Source of the DNA: Moraxellaceae bacterium
GTDB taxonomy: Bacteria > Pseudomonadota > Gammaproteobacteria > Burkholderiales > Rhodocyclaceae
Length of the DNA stretch: 64,000 nucleotides
Direction of reading: 5' to 3'
Assembly: GCA_031119205.1 (NCBI GenBank)
Contig: JAVHYF010000005.1
Coordinates: 101,288 to 165,287 of the forward strand
The notes beneath the pieces are model-generated. The model was not told the origin of the DNA. It made no database searches and saw nothing but the letters and a program-made list of their open reading frames with translations. How positions within the stretch are numbered: position 1 is the first letter of the stretch; every line of letters starts with the position of its first letter. Shown here one piece after another: positions 10,296 through 19,253 of this stretch. Both the position numbers and the translations under genes were made by a program.

Positions 10296-12158
10296 CTAAG
10301 TAGACGCAGACGTGGATAGATCGAAGCGCTGCGGCGCCAGCTGGGCGACGAGAGCCTGCTCCAGCGGTAGTGGCTCGCCCTCCAGCTGACTGGCCAGCAA
10401 TTCGGCACACAGGCTGCCCCATACGAGGCCGCGTGCGCCGAAGCCGCTGAGCAGGGACAAGCCAGGCTGGCCGGCGGTGCCTACCACCGGCAGCTTGTCC
10501 AGCGTCACCGGGCGCAGGCCGACGCGGCCGGACAGACCGGTGGGGGGCAGCCCTTTGGCATATCCGGGCAGCATCCGCTGCAGCTTGTCGAGGTTTTCGG
10601 CGTGCTCATCGTCGCGCAGTGTCATGTCCAGGTCGTCCACCAGGAAGCTCGCGCCGGTGGGGATCAGGCCATCGACCTCAGGGGTGACGTAGCCCTGCCC
10701 GCAGACGACGCTCTTCAGCGTGGCGACGCTTGCGGCGTGCAGATGGCTTACCTGGCCGCGGGCAGGCCGAAGTGGCAGGCGCGGGAAACCGCCGAGGCGA
10801 CGCGCATCGTGGGCGTTGGCAAGGATCAGGTTCGGTGCCGCGGCGATCAGCCGGCCGTCATCGTCGATGGCCTGCCATGCTCCGTCGAGGAGGTGAATGC
10901 GGGCGACCCGGCTGTCATAGTGAGTGTGCAGCCGGGCGCCGGCTGCCGCCAGGCTGGCGTTACACAGGCTGCCGGGCTGTATCCAGCCGCCATGCGGAAA
11001 CCACCAGCCACCCTGTGCGCAAGGCTGACCGCACAGGGTGGCGGCTTCTGCTGCATCCACCCAGCGTACGAACTCGGCGGGGAGTGCCAGTGCAGCGATG
11101 GCCTCGCGCTGTTTGCTAGCCTGACGTTCGTCGCGGGCTACATGGAGAGCGCCGCAGCTATCGCCGCGAACCGTGTGGCTGGCTTGTGCCAGCCGGGCGA
11201 AATGACCCAGAGCGAAGCTGAAGCCCGCGCGGGTGAGGCGTGACAGCGGTTTGTCGTCAGCACTGGGCACGGGGCGGAAGGCGCCGGCGATGTTGCCGGA
11301 GGCCGCCTGTGCGGGACCGTCAGCGGCATCCACCAGGTCCACCGTCCAGCCGCGTAGCGCCAGACGCTCGGTGATTCCGCAACCAGCCAGCCCGGCACCG
11401 ATGACGAGCGCATGCCGGGTCACCGGGGGCGATGCGCTGGCCGTGCCATCGCGCTGGCCCACCAGCATGTCGCGCTTGCCACCGAAGCCGGGGCGTTTCT
11501 CGGTGCTGAAGCCGGCTTCGGCCAGGCCCCGGCGAACTGCCGAGGACACCGACCAGGTGGCCAGCGTGCAGCCGGGACGCGCGAGGGCGGCCAGTGCTGC
11601 GAAGACTGGCGGACTCCACATGTCCGGGTTGCGGTCCGGCGCGAAGCCGTCCAGGTAGATCGCGTCCGCCCGGGCGACCAGTTGCGGCAGGGTGTCTGCG
11701 GCGTCGCCGAAAAGCAGGCTCAGCACTACTCGGCCTCCATCCAGCTCGACGCGGTGAAAGCCGGGTACCAGCAGCGGCCAGCGCTCGCACAGCTCGGCAC
11801 TCAGCGCCGCAGGAACACCGGCGTCGCGGTGGGCCAGGGCGAGATCCGCGGCGGGGAACGGGTGCTTCTCGGTGGCGACGAAATGCAGCCGCCCGCAACG
11901 TCGGGAGTCGTCTCGCCAGGCTGCCCAGGTGGCGAGGAAATTGTGGCCAAGCCCGAAGCCGGTCTCGACGATGCAGAAGCGGTCTTCCCCTTGCCAGCGC
12001 GTCGGCAGGTCATTGCCCCTCAGGAAGACACTCTCGGCCTGAGCCAGGGCTCCTGCCCGGGTATGGAAGACATCGCCGTAGGCAGCGGAATAGGGGGTCC
12101 CGTCCCGGTATTTCAGGCGGGCAGGCAGAAGCGGGGTCGGGCGATACGGGGCAGGCAC
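10296..12158 (-). CDS. mnmC: Bifunctional tRNA mnm5s2U methyltransferase/FAD-dependent oxidoreductase
   Basis: Completes the 5-methylaminomethyl-2-thiouridine modification at tRNA wobble position 34. The 620-residue protein has an N-terminal SAM-dependent methyltransferase domain (FGLGHNFLATWAAW near residue 68; YLDGFAPDRNPDMW near 170) and a C-terminal FAD oxidoreductase domain that opens with VIGAGLAGCGITERLALRG (about 251). Both activities therefore appear intact. The start is GTG, reading MPAPYRPTPLLPARL, which fits the family N terminus. Confidence 0.93.
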   Translation of the reverse strand: MPAPYRPTPLLPARLKYRDGTPYSAAYGDVFHTRAGALAQAESVFLRGNDLPTRWQGEDRFCIVETGFGLGHNFLATWAAWRDDSRRCGRLHFVATEKHPFPAADLALAHRDAGVPAALSAELCERWPLLVPGFHRVELDGGRVVLSLLFGDAADTLPQLVARADAIYLDGFAPDRNPDMWSPPVFAALAALARPGCTLATWSVSSAVRRGLAEAGFSTEKRPGFGGKRDMLVGQRDGTASASPPVTRHALVIGAGLAGCGITERLALRGWTVDLVDAADGPAQAASGNIAGAFRPVPSADDKPLSRLTRAGFSFALGHFARLAQASHTVRGDSCGALHVARDERQASKQREAIAALALPAEFVRWVDAAEAATLCGQPCAQGGWWFPHGGWIQPGSLCNASLAAAGARLHTHYDSRVARIHLLDGAWQAIDDDGRLIAAAPNLILANAHDARRLGGFPRLPLRPARGQVSHLHAASVATLKSVVCGQGYVTPEVDGLIPTGASFLVDDLDMTLRDDEHAENLDKLQRMLPGYAKGLPPTGLSGRVGLRPVTLDKLPVVGTAGQPGLSLLSGFGARGLVWGSLCAELLASQLEGEPLPLEQALVAQLAPQRFDLSTSAST

Positions 12159-12340
12159 GGCAGGAGTGTAAAGGTACGTATGGGGTGCGGCTGCCCTAGA
12201 ACTTTGGCTTACGCTTTGACGTCAAAAGGCCGCGTCTGTAATAGGTGGCAAGAATGAGGTAGCAAGAACAGGCATCAAGAACAGACAGCGAAAACAGGCC
12301 GCAAATATTCCTGATCGTTAATCGACGGAGGATGTCCGCC

Positions 12341-13231
12341 ATGAGTCAGAAGTCTGCAGCACCCCTGGTCAGCCAGGAAGTCATCGCACTGTACGACGAA
12401 TACACCCACGCGCCTCTGGAGCGACGGGTGTTCATGAAGCGCCTGACCGCGATCACCGGCAGTACCGCGGCGGCGTACACCGTGTTGCCGCTGCTGGAGA
12501 GTAACTATGCACAGGCGCAACTGGTGAAAGGTGACGACACCCGTCTTGCGTACGAGCGGGTGAGTTTTCCGGGTGCCGGCGGCGATCTGCGTGGTTACCT
12601 GACCTACCCGAAGACGGCGACCGGCAAGCTGCCGGCAGTCATCGTGATTCCCGAGAACCGTGGCCTCAACCCGCACAACGAGGACGTGGCACGCCGTCTG
12701 GCCCTCGCAGGCTACCTGGTGCTGGCCGTGGATTATCTGACCCCGGTGGGGGGCACGCCGGCGGACGAAGACCGCGCCCGTGAGCTGATTTCGAAGCTGG
12801 ATCCGGCACAGGTGCTGGGCAACAGCCAGGCGGCCGTGCAGTACCTGAAGGCGCACGCACGTTCGACAGGGAAAGTCGGCGTGGTCGGCTTCTGCTGGGG
12901 AGGGCGTGAAGCCAACCGCCTCGCGGCGTCCGGTGCGGATATCGGTGGAGCGGTGGCCTATTACGGAGCCGTGCCGGCCAATCTGGCCGAGGTTCCGAAC
13001 ATCAAGGCGCCGCTGCTGTTGCACTACGCCGGGACTGACGAGAACGTGAACAAGGGGTGGCCGGGATACGAGGCCGCGCTCAAGGCCGCCGGGAAGAAGT
13101 ACGAAGCCCATATCTACGAGGGCGGCATCCACGGCTTCAACAACGAGACCAGCGCGGCCCGCTACAACGAAACCCTGGCCAAACTGGCCTGGCAGCGCAC
13201 GCTGGACTTCTTCGCGAAGAACCTCGCCTGA
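12341..13231 (+). CDS. Dienelactone hydrolase family protein with N-terminal Tat-like segment
   Basis: Alpha/beta hydrolase of the dienelactone hydrolase family (YghX-like), 296 residues. The nucleophile motif is GFCWGG (about residue 179), the acid is in GTDENVN and the histidine in GIHGF, giving a Cys-Asp-His triad. The N terminus contains RRVFMKRLTAITGSTAAAY, which resembles a twin-arginine signal placed about 30 residues in, a feature of YghX-type proteins. The ATG at 12341 was chosen because the GGAGG at 12327 is correctly spaced from it, whereas the ATG at 12332 directly abuts the ribosome-binding site. Substrate unknown. Confidence 0.85.
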   Translation: MSQKSAAPLVSQEVIALYDEYTHAPLERRVFMKRLTAITGSTAAAYTVLPLLESNYAQAQLVKGDDTRLAYERVSFPGAGGDLRGYLTYPKTATGKLPAVIVIPENRGLNPHNEDVARRLALAGYLVLAVDYLTPVGGTPADEDRARELISKLDPAQVLGNSQAAVQYLKAHARSTGKVGVVGFCWGGREANRLAASGADIGGAVAYYGAVPANLAEVPNIKAPLLLHYAGTDENVNKGWPGYEAALKAAGKKYEAHIYEGGIHGFNNETSAARYNETLAKLAWQRTLDFFAKNLA

Positions 13232-13367
13232 GCGTCTCCGGACGTGCCGTCCCGTCAGTCGGGGCGGCTTGCTGCGGGCTCTCTCCCATCCGGCATGCGC
13301 TAGACTCCCCGGCGCCACGCCGTGGTGGCGCGTCCGCCCGGACCGCTGAACGACTGACGGGGGTTTC

Positions 13368-13982
13368 ATGAGAAAGATTCTGTGTGCGGCCGTGCTGGGT
13401 GCGCTGTTGCTGACGCATGTGGCATCGGCGCAGGAGCGACCGCTGCGTTTCGTCGTCACCGGCGGCCTCACCTTCGGCGGCGATACGCTGATCACCACCA
13501 ACTACACGAACGGGCGGTCCTACGACACCAAGGCGGGTGGCCTGGTGCAGATGGGCGGTGGCGTGCTGTGGCAACCGTCGAAATTGCCGCTCGCCCTGCA
13601 GGCAACGATCAACTTCCACTCGGATGGGAGTATTGCCCGCGACGGCGACTCCAGCTTCACGCGCTTCCCCTTGGAGCTGATCGGCTTCTATCTGCCGCAT
13701 CAGGACTGGCGGATCGGCGCCGGCGTGCGCTACGTGATGAGCCCGGAGGCGGAAGCCCACCAGGATGGCTATGCCGACACGGAGCTGGAGTACAAGGACA
13801 CGACGGGTTTTGTCGTCGAGGCGGGCTACCAGGCGTTCAGCAATGGCTGGGTGAGCCTGCGTTACGTGAGCGAAGAGTACGAACTGGAATCCGCGCGTTA
13901 CGGCAATTCTTCTTTCAACGTCTCCAACGTGCGCAAGGCGGACGGTAGCCACGTCGGCGTGTTCTTCAGTTACAACTTCTGA
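13368..13982 (+). CDS. Small outer-membrane beta-barrel protein
   Basis: A 204-residue protein with a clear signal peptide (MRKILCAAVLGALLLTHVASA, cleavage before QERPL). The mature part alternates polar and hydrophobic residues in paired strands rich in Gly, Tyr and Phe and ends in SYNF; a terminal Phe is the usual outer-membrane protein signature. The size suits an eight-stranded barrel of the OmpW/OmpX type, but no specific family motif is recognised. It is closed by an 18-bp hairpin terminator. Function unknown. Confidence 0.75.
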   Translation: MRKILCAAVLGALLLTHVASAQERPLRFVVTGGLTFGGDTLITTNYTNGRSYDTKAGGLVQMGGGVLWQPSKLPLALQATINFHSDGSIARDGDSSFTRFPLELIGFYLPHQDWRIGAGVRYVMSPEAEAHQDGYADTELEYKDTTGFVVEAGYQAFSNGWVSLRYVSEEYELESARYGNSSFNVSNVRKADGSHVGVFFSYNF

Positions 13983-13994
13983 AGCTTGCAAGTG

Positions 13995-14034
13995 CAAACA
14001 GAAAAGCCCGTCCTTCGACGGGCTTTTCTGTTTG
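13995..14034. terminator. Bidirectional terminator between convergent genes
   Basis: A perfect 18-bp stem (13995-14012 with 14017-14034) around the loop CTTC contains GAAAAGCCCG and CGGGCTTTTC, so it has T-rich and A-rich flanks in both directions. It sits between the outer-membrane protein gene (+) and the uronate-operon SDR (-) and can end both transcripts. Confidence 0.9.
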
Positions 14035-14047
14035 CGGGCCGCCGACT

Positions 14048-14827
14048 TCAGGGCATGAACTGACCACCGTTCACGTCGATGATCTGGCCCGTGATGTAGC
14101 CGCTGGCGGCATGCGAGGCGAGGAAGACGAAGGCCGGCGCAATGTCTTCCGCTTGCCCGAGACGACCCAGCGGGATGCCACTGGCGATCCTTGCCTTGGT
14201 CTCGGCTGTCTTGTCGGCATGGAATGCGGTGTCCACCGTGCCGGGAGACACCGTGTTGAAACGGATCCCGTCGCCCGAGTGGTAGTCCACCCAGTTCTTC
14301 TGCACGTTGTGCAGGGCTGCCTTGGTGGCGCCATACAGCGATGCGCCGGGGCCGCCCCCTGTGTGACCGGCGATCGAACCGACAAGGATCACCGAAGAGG
14401 TCTTGCCGCTCGCCTGCGCGGCAGCCTTCAGGTGCGGCAGCGCGAAGCGGGTGGTCATGAGGGCAGAGCGGACGTTTACATTGATGACATCCGCAAAGAA
14501 AGCATCGTCGATCTGATCCAGCGGCTTGCGCGCGACAAGCCCGCCGGCATTGTTGATCAGCACGTCGATGCCGCCGAAGCGAGCGACGAATTCGCTGACC
14601 ATGCGTTCGCAATCGGCGGTGCTGGCGATGTCGGCCTGGAAGAACTCGGCTTCGCCCCCTTTGCTGCGCAGATCGGCGAGCAGGGTGTCGAGGTTCTCCG
14701 GCTTGCGACGCCCATTGAGGCCGACCTTTGCGCCCAGCTGGGCGAAGGCCTGTGCCGCGGCGAGGCCGATACCCATGGTGGAGCCGGTGATGAGGATGCG
14801 TTTGCCTTTGAGGTCTTCGAAGTACAT
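14048..14827 (-). CDS. SDR family oxidoreductase, last gene of the uronate operon
   Basis: Short-chain dehydrogenase/reductase of 259 residues with the NAD(P) motif TGSTMGIG (about 15-22), the NNAG motif (about 91) and the active-site set Ser (GSIAG), Tyr-x-x-x-Lys (LYGATKAA). The start MYFEDLKGKRILITG is at 14827; the longer upstream frame runs into the terminator behind uxaC. It lies downstream of uxaC in the same direction but is separated from it by a hairpin terminator, so it may have reduced or separate expression. A role in sugar-acid metabolism is inferred from context only; substrate unknown. Confidence 0.85.
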   Translation of the reverse strand: MYFEDLKGKRILITGSTMGIGLAAAQAFAQLGAKVGLNGRRKPENLDTLLADLRSKGGEAEFFQADIASTADCERMVSEFVARFGGIDVLINNAGGLVARKPLDQIDDAFFADVINVNVRSALMTTRFALPHLKAAAQASGKTSSVILVGSIAGHTGGGPGASLYGATKAALHNVQKNWVDYHSGDGIRFNTVSPGTVDTAFHADKTAETKARIASGIPLGRLGQAEDIAPAFVFLASHAASGYITGQIIDVNGGQFMP

Positions 14828-14867
14828 GCGGGGATTCCTCTTGGTCGGGATGTGATGTCGGAATGCA

Positions 14868-14891
14868 AAAGGGCCGGCGAACCGGCCCTTT
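14868..14891 (-). terminator. Hairpin terminator after uxaC
   Basis: A 10-bp stem, AAAGGGCCGG with CCGGCCCTTT around a 4-base loop, is followed on the minus strand by T residues. It lies between uxaC and the last SDR gene, so it probably attenuates read-through inside the locus. Confidence 0.8.
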
Positions 14892-14906
14892 GTGAAGCGC
14901 AGCGTG

Positions 14907-16310
14907 TTACAGGCCGAAGTACTGGTCGGCGTTCTTGTAGCAGATGCCTTCGACGATCTCGCGCAGCAGCTTCCAGTCCTGCGGGAATTCACCGTTCTCG
15001 ACCCAGCCACCGATCATGTTGCAGAGGATGCGGCGGAAGTATTCGTGGCGGGTGTAGGACAGGAAAGAGCGCGAGTCGGTCAGCATGCCGACGAAGGCGC
15101 CCAGGTTGCCCAGCTGCGACAGGGCGGTGATCTGGCGGATCATGCCGTCCTTCTGGTCGTTGAACCACCAGCCGGAACCGAACTGCATCTTGCCGCGCAC
15201 CTTGCCGTCCTGGTAGTTGCCGATCATGGTGGCCAGCACTTCGTTGTGGATCGGGTTCAGGCAGTACAGCACGGTCTTCGGCAGCAGGTCGTCGCCATCC
15301 AGTGCATCGAGGAAGCGCGCCAGCTTGGCGGAGATCAGGTCGTCGCCGATCGAGTCCCAGCCGGTGTCCGGGCCGAGGTTCTTGAACTGGCGGGTGTTGT
15401 TGTTGCGCTGGGCGCCGATGTGCAACTGCATGGCCCAGCCACGGCGGGCGTACTCGCGGCCCAGGTGCAGCATGATCGCCGTCTTGAACTCGTCGGCCTG
15501 CTGCTTGCTGACCGGCTGGTTACCCATGGCTTGCGCCAGCGTGGCGCTCAGCGTCGCTTCCGACGCTTCCGCGAAGAAGGCCAGGTCGATGGCGTGATCG
15601 GACAGCTTGCAGCCGTTGGCAGCGAAGTAGTCCAGACGCGCATCCAGCGCCTTCAGCAGGTCGGCGAAGCTGTTGATGGCGACGCCGGACACGTCGGCCA
15701 GCTTGCGGATGTAGTCCTGGAAGCCGACGCGATCGATGTTGAAGGATTTGTCCGGGCGGAAGGTCGGCAGCATCTTGACCTTGAAACCGGAATCGGCGGC
15801 CACCGCCTTGTGGTAGTTCAGGTCGTCGACCGGGTCGTCGGTGGTGCACACCACGCGCACGTTGGAGCGCTCCATCAGGCCACGGGCGCGCAGCTCGGGC
15901 TTGGGCAGCTGGGCGTTGGTCACTTCCCACAGCTCGTCGGCGGTGGCGGCGGAGATCAGCGTCTTCGTACCGAAGTAGCGCTGCAGCTCCAGGTGGCTCC
16001 AGTGGTACAGCGGGTTGCCCACGCCGTAGGGCAGGGCGGCGCAGAAGCGGCGGAATTTTTCCTGGTCCGGCTGGTTGCCGGTGATGAAGTCCTCGGTGAT
16101 GCCGGAGGAGCGCATGAAGCGCCACTTGTAGTGGTCACCACCCAGCCAGATCTCGGTGATGTTGCGGTACTGCTTGTTCTCGGCGACTTCCACCGGCGGC
16201 AGGTGGCAGTGGTAGTCGATGATGGGCTGCGGCGCCGCGAACTCGTGATAGAGCTTCTGTGCGGTGGGGGTTTCGAGCAGGAAATGCTCGTCCATGAAGT
16301 TCTTGGCCAT
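14907..16310 (-). CDS. uxaC: Glucuronate isomerase (uronate isomerase)
   Basis: Isomerises D-glucuronate to D-fructuronate, and D-galacturonate to D-tagaturonate. The 467-residue length matches the family (about 470). The protein starts MAKNFMDEHFLLETPTAQKLYHEFA and has the amidohydrolase-fold metal motif YHCHLPP (about residue 33), with the family segments DALDGDDLLPKTVLYCLNP and GKMQFGSGWWFND in the C-terminal half. A GGAG ribosome-binding site precedes the ATG. It is the third gene of the uronate operon, after uxuA and the fructuronate reductase. Confidence 0.96.
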   Translation of the reverse strand: MAKNFMDEHFLLETPTAQKLYHEFAAPQPIIDYHCHLPPVEVAENKQYRNITEIWLGGDHYKWRFMRSSGITEDFITGNQPDQEKFRRFCAALPYGVGNPLYHWSHLELQRYFGTKTLISAATADELWEVTNAQLPKPELRARGLMERSNVRVVCTTDDPVDDLNYHKAVAADSGFKVKMLPTFRPDKSFNIDRVGFQDYIRKLADVSGVAINSFADLLKALDARLDYFAANGCKLSDHAIDLAFFAEASEATLSATLAQAMGNQPVSKQQADEFKTAIMLHLGREYARRGWAMQLHIGAQRNNNTRQFKNLGPDTGWDSIGDDLISAKLARFLDALDGDDLLPKTVLYCLNPIHNEVLATMIGNYQDGKVRGKMQFGSGWWFNDQKDGMIRQITALSQLGNLGAFVGMLTDSRSFLSYTRHEYFRRILCNMIGGWVENGEFPQDWKLLREIVEGICYKNADQYFGL

Positions 16311-16367
16311 GCTTTAAGTCTCCAACTGCAGTACAGACGAAAGTTGTCTGACTAATTGTACGCTTGC

Positions 16368-17225
16368 TTAGACGCCCGCATAAGCGGAAAAACCGCCATC
16401 CACCGCCACGATGGTGCCTGTGACAAAACCTGACGCTTTCGGCTCCACCAGCCACAGCAGCGTTCCGATCAGTTCGTCCGCTTCGCCGAAGCGGCGCATC
16501 GGTGTCTGTGCGATGACCTTGCGCGCGCGCGGCGTGAATTCGCCGTCGTCCTGGATCAGCAGCTTGTGGTTCTGCTCGGTGATGAAGAAGCCGGGCGCGA
16601 TCGCATTCACCCGCACGCCGCTCTGTGCGAGGTGCGTCGCGAGCCATTGCGTGAAGTTGCTGACCGCGGCCTTGGCGTTGCTGTAAGCCGCCACTTTGGT
16701 GAGCGGCTTGAAGGCGCTCATCGAGGAGATGTTGATGACGGTGCAGCCACTGCGACCGAGCATCTGCTTCGCGAACACCTGGGTGGGCAGCAGGGTGCCC
16801 AGCAGGTTGAGGTCGAACACGAAGCGGTAGCCCTCCATGTCCAGGTCGAAGAAGGTGGTATTGGCGGGGTCGGCCTCAGCCTGCTCCGCATCGTAGTACT
16901 CGAGGTTGCTGACGCCCTTCGGATGGTTGCCGCCTGCGCCATTGATCAGGATGTCGCAGGCACCGTAGGTGTCGGCGATCTGTTGCGCCGTGCGCTCCAG
17001 TGCCGCGCGGTCGAGTACGTCGCAGCTCACGCCGGTGGCGATGCCGCCGCTGGCTTCGATCTCGCCGGCCAGCTTTTGCGCCTTGGCGAGATCGCGACCG
17101 ATGATGACCACCTTCGCGCCACAAGCGGCCAGCGCCCGGCACATCGCGGAGCCCAGGATGCCGGCGCCGCCGGTGACGACGGCAACCTTGTTGTTCAGAT
17201 CAATGGAAAACGGGAGTGCGCTCAT
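16368..17225 (-). CDS. SDR-type D-mannonate oxidoreductase (fructuronate reductase)
   Basis: Short-chain dehydrogenase of 285 residues with [15 protein letters not shown] (NAD binding, about 17-31), NGAGG, and Ser (NISSMS) plus Tyr-x-x-x-Lys (AYSNAKAA). Close in layout to the SDR enzymes annotated as D-mannonate oxidoreductase (Bacillus YjmF type), which replace the classical UxuB. It overlaps uxuA by 4 bases (ATGA), so it is translationally coupled to the next enzyme of the pathway. It would supply the fructuronate to mannonate step between UxaC and UxuA; the substrate assignment rests on context. Confidence 0.85.
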   Translation of the reverse strand: MSALPFSIDLNNKVAVVTGGAGILGSAMCRALAACGAKVVIIGRDLAKAQKLAGEIEASGGIATGVSCDVLDRAALERTAQQIADTYGACDILINGAGGNHPKGVSNLEYYDAEQAEADPANTTFFDLDMEGYRFVFDLNLLGTLLPTQVFAKQMLGRSGCTVINISSMSAFKPLTKVAAYSNAKAAVSNFTQWLATHLAQSGVRVNAIAPGFFITEQNHKLLIQDDGEFTPRARKVIAQTPMRRFGEADELIGTLLWLVEPKASGFVTGTIVAVDGGFSAYAGV

Positions 17226-18292
17226 GCGGTGGCGGCTTCCTTGGTTTGCTTCGGGGAAAGTTTGCTGACGGCTTCCCACAGACCGTTGAGATAGACGGCG
17301 CCGAGAGCGCGGTCATACAGGCCATAGCCGGGCTTACCGGTCTCGCCCCAGATCATGCGGCCGTGGTCGGGGCGGACGTAGCCTTCAAAGCCGACGTCAT
17401 GATAAGCCTTGATGATCTCGGCCATATCCAGCGAACCTTCGCAGGACAGGTGGGCGGATTCGAAAAAGGTGCCGTCTTCCTGCACGGCTACATTGCGCAG
17501 ATGGCCGAAGGGAATACGGCCCATGCCGCCGAACTCGCGCACCAGCGACACGATGTTGTTGCACAGGTCTGCGCCCAGCGAACCCGAGCACAGGGTGATG
17601 CCGTTGGCGGGGGTGTCGACGATCTTCACCAGTCTCATCAGGTCGTCGTGGTTCTTCACGATGCGCGGCAGGCCGAAAATGGGGCGGGGCGGATCGTCCG
17701 GGTGCATCGCCATGCGGATGCCGACTTCCTCCGCGACTGGAATGATGCGCTTGAGGAAGTACTCCAGGTTGGCCCACAGTTGATCTTCGCCAACGTTCCT
17801 GTACTCATCGAGCAGGGACTTCAGTTGTTCGGGTTTGTAGCTGCTATCCCAGCCCGGCAGGGAGATGCCTTGCTCGGGGTCGATCTTCGCGACCGCATCG
17901 GCGTCGAAGGCCAGCGTGAGCGAGCCGTCCGGCAATTCCATCGCCATTTCGGTGCGGGTCCAGTCGAAGACCGGCATGAAGTTGTAGCAGATGACCTTCA
18001 CGCCAGCGGCCGCGCAGTTGCGGATGTTCTGGCAGAAGTTGTCGATGAGGCGGTCTCGCGTCGGTTTGCCGAGCTTGATGTCCTCGTGCACCGGTACGCT
18101 TTCGACGACGTCGAACTTCAGGCCGACACCTTCGATGCGCGCCTTCAGCGCCTGCAGTTTGTCGAGGGACCACACTTCGCCCACCGGCACATCGTAAATA
18201 GCGGATACGATGCCGTACATGCCGGGAATCTGGCGGATGTATTCCAGCTTGACCGGGTCGTTCTCGCCGTACCAGCGGAATGTCATTTTCAT
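17222..18292 (-). CDS. uxuA: Mannonate dehydratase
   Basis: Dehydrates D-mannonate to 2-keto-3-deoxy-D-gluconate. The 356-residue protein is of the shorter UxuA type found outside enterobacteria. It shows the N-terminal [20 protein letters not shown] segment, the [12 protein letters not shown] segment (about 104-115), [16 protein letters not shown] and the C-terminal [11 protein letters not shown], which carries metal- and substrate-binding residues. The start MKMTFRWYG at 18292 was preferred to the six-codon upstream extension. It is the first gene of the operon and is divergent from the GntR regulator. Confidence 0.95.
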   Translation of the reverse strand: MKMTFRWYGENDPVKLEYIRQIPGMYGIVSAIYDVPVGEVWSLDKLQALKARIEGVGLKFDVVESVPVHEDIKLGKPTRDRLIDNFCQNIRNCAAAGVKVICYNFMPVFDWTRTEMAMELPDGSLTLAFDADAVAKIDPEQGISLPGWDSSYKPEQLKSLLDEYRNVGEDQLWANLEYFLKRIIPVAEEVGIRMAMHPDDPPRPIFGLPRIVKNHDDLMRLVKIVDTPANGITLCSGSLGADLCNNIVSLVREFGGMGRIPFGHLRNVAVQEDGTFFESAHLSCEGSLDMAEIIKAYHDVGFEGYVRPDHGRMIWGETGKPGYGLYDRALGAVYLNGLWEAVSKLSPKQTKEAATA

Positions 18293-18331
18293 GGAGCGCT
18301 CCTCGGGCATTGCCTGTTGATCGGCAATTCC

Positions 18332-18363
18332 AATATAGGGAAGGAAGGCGGAAGTAGCGCTAC
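18332..18363 (-). promoter_or_regulatory. Candidate uxuA promoter and overlapping palindrome
   Basis: On the minus strand TATATT (18337-18332) matches five of six -10 bases, about 40 bases before the uxuA start. The 10-bp palindrome GTAGCGCTAC at 18354-18363 lies where the -35 would be, and no good -35 hexamer is present. This is compatible with a regulated promoter, but no operator consensus is known to me for this sequence. Confidence 0.35.
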
Positions 18364-18408
18364 CGCCGTGAGGGCAGAGCAGTAACTTCCGGGCTGGTTT
18401 ATAACTTG

Positions 18409-18420
18409 TATGGTAGTATA
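18409..18420. promoter_or_regulatory. Candidate GntR-family operator
   Basis: TATGGTAGTATA is an imperfect palindrome (symmetric TAT, TA and ATA blocks) in the 185-base intergenic region between uxuA and the divergent GntR-family gene. FadR-subfamily regulators commonly bind short AT-rich dyads in such positions. Assignment is by position and symmetry only. Confidence 0.35.
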
Positions 18421-18477
18421 TTTATCGTGGTCGGCGCGTCAAGCAAAATGCGCGGGCCAGTTTGCAGCGAGCATCAG

Positions 18478-19164
18478 ATGAGCACCATTCTTCCCCTGCG
18501 TCCCGACAACCAGTCCTCCATTGCGGCCCAGATCCACCGCCGCTTGAGGGAAGACATCGTGCGCGGCGCCCTGGCTCCCGGGCAGGCCCTGTCAGAGAGT
18601 GAAATCTCCACCCGTTACGGCATCAGCCGCCAGCCGGTGCGGGAGGCTTTCATCCGGCTGGCCAACGACAGCCTGGTCAGCATTCAGCCGCAGCGCGGGA
18701 CGTTCGTCGTGCGCATCTCGGTCAAGGAAGTCATGGACGCGCGTTTCGTCCGTGAGGCGGTGGAAGTCGCGGTCGTGCGCGAGGCGGCCCGCGTTGCGTC
18801 CGGGCTTGCGGTCGACGCATTGCGCGAACTCGTCGAGTGCCAGCGACAGGTGGAGGTGGGCGACAACGATGCGTTCCTCGCGCTGGACGAAGCCTTCCAC
18901 CAGGAGCTGGCGCACGCCGCGGGGCGTCGCTCTGCCTGGCAGGCGGTCGATCGCATCAAGGCGCAGATGGACCGCGTCCGCTACCTGAGTTACGAGGCGG
19001 CAACGCCGGTGGAGCGCTTGATTGCCCAGCATGAGCGCATCGTGGATGCGATTGCCGCGCGCAATCCGGATGCGGCGGAGGCCGGTATGCGTGCGCACCT
19101 GGAGGAAATCCTGGAGTCGCTGCCGGAGATCGCACGCCAGTATCCGGAAGTGTTCGAGCGCTGA
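18478..19164 (+). CDS. GntR family (FadR subfamily) regulator of uronate genes
   Basis: A 228-residue regulator with an N-terminal winged helix-turn-helix (about residues 10-75; REDIVRGALAPGQALSESEISTRYGISRQPVREAFIRL spans the signature) and a C-terminal all-helical FCD effector domain (about 80-220) containing Asp/His metal-site residues (DEAFHQEL, QHERIVDAI, MRAHL). It is transcribed divergently from uxuA and ends at a strong terminator. The context predicts that it represses the uronate operon and is relieved by a uronate intermediate. UxuR-like naming would be inference. Confidence 0.88.
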   Translation: MSTILPLRPDNQSSIAAQIHRRLREDIVRGALAPGQALSESEISTRYGISRQPVREAFIRLANDSLVSIQPQRGTFVVRISVKEVMDARFVREAVEVAVVREAARVASGLAVDALRELVECQRQVEVGDNDAFLALDEAFHQELAHAAGRRSAWQAVDRIKAQMDRVRYLSYEAATPVERLIAQHERIVDAIAARNPDAAEAGMRAHLEEILESLPEIARQYPEVFER

Positions 19165-19190
19165 GACCGGCATCCGAGCCGGATCAGGAC

Positions 19191-19228
19191 AAAGACAAAG
19201 GGCCGCTGGAAAGCGGCCCTTTGTCTTT
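19191..19228. terminator. Bidirectional terminator between the GntR gene and gpsA
   Basis: A perfect 17-bp stem (19191-19207 with 19212-19228) around GGAA, with AAAGACAAAG on one arm and CTTTGTCTTT on the other, sits between convergent genes and provides T-rich exits both ways. Confidence 0.9.
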
Positions 19229-19253
19229 GCTCCGTGCGCGGCAGGAGCGCGAT

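Noticed and set aside
14892..16355. Plus-strand 487-codon open frame opposite uxaC
   Set aside because: It is fully antisense to a well-conserved isomerase, has no ribosome-binding site and has Val/Gln/His-rich shadow composition.
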